This document shows, piece after piece, positions 7,099 through 9,163 of a stretch of 9,163 nt of DNA. Position 1 is the stretch's first letter. Every line of letters begins with the position of its first letter. The DNA lies in contig JAAFHD010000121.1 in NCBI GenBank assembly GCA_013298245.1, positions 1-9,163 of the forward strand. Reading direction: 5' to 3'. Position numbers and translations under genes: made by a program. The notes under the pieces were generated by a model, which was not told where the DNA came from, searched no databases, and saw only the letters and a list, made by a program, of their open reading frames with translations. This DNA comes from Alphaproteobacteria bacterium. Lineage in GTDB: Bacteria > Pseudomonadota > Alphaproteobacteria > Acetobacterales > Acetobacteraceae.

Positions 7099-7902
7099 TC
7101 ACTGCGCGGCGCCGCGCCCAAACCGCCCCGGCGCAATCCCAGGCGGCCCGAACCCTGGCGGCGGCGCTGGCTGCCCGACCTGGCGCAGCGGCGTGCCCGG
7201 CGGCACCCCCAACTGGCGCGGCACCCCATAGGCCGGCGGCTGGGTGAAGCCCTGCGGCGCCCCGCCCGCCTGTTGCCATTGCCCGCGCGGCGGCAGGTCA
7301 TTCGGCCAGGCCATGTGGCGCGGCAGCGCCTCCACCGGCAGGCCGGCTAGTGCGGGCTTGGTGGGGCGCAGCAGGGCCAGGTCGCGCGCCATGCGGTCGC
7401 GCAGCGCGCGGTGACTGCTGGGCTGGATTTCGGGCTCTCGGGATGCCTGCCAGGTGTGCGGTTGCACCGCGACCGACCCCAGATACAACGCCACCCCCGG
7501 CCTGGGCGTGAAGGGCAGCGGCGGCAGGATGAAGATGGTGCGCCTCAGGATGGTGTTGGCATCCGGCTCCGCCACGATCCGCCCCAGGCCAAAGGGCCGT
7601 GCGGGCATCATCAGCGCATAGACGCGGCCCGCCATGCCGGCTTCCTGGAAATCCGCGCCGGATTGGATGCCCGGGCCGGCGAGCGTGCGCGCGATGGGCG
7701 CGTTGTTGGCCGCACCCTCCACCAGCGTGACCTGGCTGCGGCTGGGCAGGCCGGCGCGCAGCCCGGGGTGGAACTCGACCGAGAAGAACACCATGCCCAT
7801 CGGGCCGGTTTCGCGCACGGTGGTGGTGACGGGCTGCGGTTCCTCGGCCGGCACGCAGGCCGCAAGAAACGGGGCGGCCAATAGGGCGCGACGCGGCAGC
7901 AT
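7099..7902 (-). CDS. Predicted lipoprotein of unknown function
   Basis: I do not recognise the family. Seen: 267 residues. The N-terminus MLPRRALLAAPFLAAC is a lipoprotein signal with lipobox LAAC and lipidated C16, so the protein should be anchored to a membrane facing the periplasm or surface. A middle region (about 32-150, with GPMGMVFFSVEFHPG and FILPPLPFTPRPGVALYLGSV) looks globular and beta-rich. The last 65 residues (203-267) are a low-complexity Pro/Gly/Gln tail, probably disordered. It starts 6 bases after the stop of the RTX protein on the same strand, has no clear ribosome-binding site, and is therefore probably translationally coupled to it. Its stop directly abuts the stop of the protease. 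A role with the RTX exoproteins (anchoring, chaperoning or inhibition) is only a guess from position. Confidence 0.8.
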   Translation of the reverse strand: MLPRRALLAAPFLAACVPAEEPQPVTTTVRETGPMGMVFFSVEFHPGLRAGLPSRSQVTLVEGAANNAPIARTLAGPGIQSGADFQEAGMAGRVYALMMPARPFGLGRIVAEPDANTILRRTIFILPPLPFTPRPGVALYLGSVAVQPHTWQASREPEIQPSSHRALRDRMARDLALLRPTKPALAGLPVEALPRHMAWPNDLPPRGQWQQAGGAPQGFTQPPAYGVPRQLGVPPGTPLRQVGQPAPPPGFGPPGIAPGRFGRGAAQ

Positions 7903-7908
7903 GCCCCG

Positions 7909-8613
7909 CTACACGAACACGAGGTCGCTGGCGGTGATGGTCGGGTTGCCGATCAGAAACGCCACCACATGCGCACCACCCGCCCCCGTCCCATCTGCGT
8001 CGAACCACAGCGCGTGGGTGTTGGTGTCGCGATAGAAGGTCGCGGTCGCCGCCGTCGGCACCACGCCGGCGCCGCTGTGGAAGCCCACGCCCGCGGTCAG
8101 CCCGAAGCCCACCGGTGCCGCGAATTGCGCCGCCGCGAGGTAGATCTTGTCGCCCTCCGCGCGGTTGAAATCCTCGATGCGGTCGGTGCCGCCATTGGGC
8201 CGGTCGAAGAAGAAGATGTCGGCGCCCGAGCCACCCCACAGCGTGTCCTGGCCGTCGCCGCCATTGACCACGTCGTTGCCGGCCTCGCCGGTCACCAGGT
8301 CATTGCCGGCCTGGCCATAGACGCCATCATTGCCATCGCCGCCGGCCACGATGTCATTGCCGGCTTCGCCGAAGATCTGGTCATTGCCCGCTTGGCCGTA
8401 CAGGCTGTCATTGCCCGCGCCGCCGACCAGCAGGTCCTGCCCGGCCTGGCCGAAGATCAGGTCATCGCCATCCTGGCCGTAGCCGCGGTCATCGCCCCCG
8501 CCCATCTCCATCCGGTCATGGCCGCCTTCGCCGAACAGGGCGTCGTTGTCGTCCTCGCCGAAGATGCTGTCATTGCCCCAGCCGCCGACCAGCGTGTCAT
8601 GCCCGGCATTGCC
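7909..8613 (-). repeat. Arm B of the 705-bp imperfect inverted repeat (propeller-protein C-terminal module)
   Basis: The reverse complement encodes GNAGHDTLV through DLVFV and a TAG stop. It is colinear with arm A (6394-7098) over 705 bases with no indel. The conserved C-terminal stretch includes DIFFFDRPNGGTD, TFYRDTN and GAHVVAF in both copies. The arms are 810 bases apart and enclose the complete lipoprotein gene. Confidence 0.88.
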
Positions 8614-9163
8614 GTTCAGGCTGTCATCGCCATCGCCGCCATACAGCTTGTCGTGCTGGCCGCCGCCCAGCAGCGTGTCAGCCTCCGTGCCGCCGCGCAG
8701 CGTGTCGGCCAGGGTCGTGCCGCGTTGCAGCGTGCCGCCGGTGCTGTTGGAATACATGAGGTAGGCGGCGCCATTGTCAGTTCGGCCAAGCGATGTGGCA
8801 CCTGGCGCGCCGATCAAGATGTCGGCAAAGCCATCGCCATCGGCATCGCCACCGCCCGCGACGGAATGGCCGGTGATATCGCCTCCCGACGCGCCATCGA
8901 ACCGCATGACGCTGGCCGGCGGCGCCGCGAGGTCGATGTTGGACCAGGGACCGTCGCGCCCCAACACCAGCCAGGAATTGCGCGCACCATAGGCGCCGAT
9001 CAGGAAGTCTGTGCGGCCATCGCCATTCACATCGCCCGCATTGGCCACCGCTCCGCCGGCCCGCGCGAAGGACGCCGCGCCATCGATGCGGAACCCCGCA
9101 CTGCCCGGATTGGCCAGGTCGATCACCGCGCCCGCCGCCTGCCCACCGAACACGACATAGGCC
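7909..9163 (-). CDS. RTX protein with FG-GAP (integrin-like propeller) repeats, 5' end outside window
   Basis: A predicted type I-secreted protein; 417 residues are visible and the frame stays open past the right edge, so the N-terminus is missing. Seen: the visible start AYVVFGG and the Ca2+ loops DVNGDGRTDFLIGA and DADGDGFADILIGAPGA are FG-GAP blades, which form beta-propellers used in binding or adhesion. After a GTTLADTLR linker come 18 RTX nonapeptides and a 100-residue C-terminal domain nearly the same as that of the convergent protease. No catalytic domain is visible in this part, so adhesin or matrix protein is the best guess, but an enzyme domain upstream cannot be excluded. A GTG at 9153 is not the likely start, because the FG-GAP consensus continues upstream of it. 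The lipoprotein gene follows after 6 bases, in the same frame beyond the TAG stop. Confidence 0.88.
   Translation of the reverse strand, partial: AYVVFGGQAAGAVIDLANPGSAGFRIDGAASFARAGGAVANAGDVNGDGRTDFLIGAYGARNSWLVLGRDGPWSNIDLAAPPASVMRFDGASGGDITGHSVAGGGDADGDGFADILIGAPGATSLGRTDNGAAYLMYSNSTGGTLQRGTTLADTLRGGTEADTLLGGGQHDKLYGGDGDDSLNGNAGHDTLVGGWGNDSIFGEDDNDALFGEGGHDRMEMGGGDDRGYGQDGDDLIFGQAGQDLLVGGAGNDSLYGQAGNDQIFGEAGNDIVAGGDGNDGVYGQAGNDLVTGEAGNDVVNGGDGQDTLWGGSGADIFFFDRPNGGTDRIEDFNRAEGDKIYLAAAQFAAPVGFGLTAGVGFHSGAGVVPTAATATFYRDTNTHALWFDADGTGAGGAHVVAFLIGNPTITASDLVFV
8209..8694 (-). repeat. RTX nonapeptide array of the propeller protein (18 units of 27 bp)
   Basis: Eighteen consecutive units run from GGTEADTLL to GGSGADIFF, one fewer than in the protease; the difference lies upstream of the shared GNAGHD unit. 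The downstream units are well-formed Ca2+ sites (for example GGAGNDSLY, GQAGNDQIF, GEAGNDIVA), more regular than in the protease. Between 8263 and 8586 they follow the same three-unit higher-order pattern. Confidence 0.9.
8747..9163 (-). repeat. FG-GAP / integrin-alpha-like propeller blades
   Basis: Two complete blades and the end of a third are visible. Each complete blade has the pattern F-x-I/F-D-G ... A-x-x-G-D-x-N/D-G-D-G-x-x-D-x-L-I-G-A, with the Ca2+ loops DVNGDGRTD and DADGDGFAD, and the second ends in a GAAYLMYSN strand. Full propellers usually have about seven blades, so more are expected beyond the right edge. Confidence 0.8.

Noticed and set aside
7298..8239. A 313-residue minus-strand frame spanning the RTX end and the lipoprotein
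   Set aside because: It is a shifted frame across two well-supported genes (RTX tail and lipobox protein) and is Arg/Pro/Gly-rich without motifs. It does not indicate a frameshifted fusion.
9151..9153. GTG as the true start of the FG-GAP/RTX protein
   Set aside because: The frame remains open upstream and the preceding codons complete the FG-GAP strand AYVVFGG, so the gene continues past the window edge.

Overview
The window looks like chromosomal DNA from a high-GC alphaproteobacterium, most likely of the Rhodospirillales/Acetobacteraceae (Roseomonas-like) type. The evidence is strong G/C preference at third codon positions, an exact GTTC-N7-GTTC LexA box (the alphaproteobacterial form) between divergent uvrA and ssb, the order uvrA<>ssb-gyrA-coaD-cyclophilin that is common in that class, and a GyrA with the C-terminal-domain insert I associate with alphaproteobacteria. 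Placement below class level is inference.

Left half (1-5157), housekeeping. The first 141 codons of uvrA run leftward off the window. They diverge from ssb, with a LexA box in the 101-bp gap. ssb is followed by about 200 bp holding a nested hairpin and a good -35/-10 promoter, then gyrA. gyrA, coaD and a cyclophilin-type prolyl isomerase overlap by 8 and 4 bases and are probably one operon. GC-rich hairpins and a tRNA-Lys(TTT) gene close this block. Together it covers DNA repair and replication, DNA supercoiling, CoA synthesis and protein folding.

Right half (5158-9163), accessory secretome. A subtilisin-like (S8) protease with a C-terminal RTX beta-roll lies on the + strand. Its stop codon abuts the stop codon of a convergent predicted lipoprotein gene. 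Six bases upstream of that lipoprotein, on the same strand, ends a second RTX protein with N-terminal FG-GAP (integrin-like propeller) repeats; its 5' end lies outside the window. The two RTX proteins share a gap-free C-terminal module of 234 codons plus stop, so the DNA carries a 705-bp imperfect inverted repeat flanking the lipoprotein gene. Both exoproteins are expected to leave the cell by a type I secretion system, but no transporter genes are present here.

The part most worth following up is this inverted pair of RTX modules. Homologous recombination between the arms would keep the reading frames, swap the C-terminal modules between protease and propeller protein, and move the lipoprotein gene from one transcript to the other. 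This is a hypothesis from layout only. Nothing here proves a new system.
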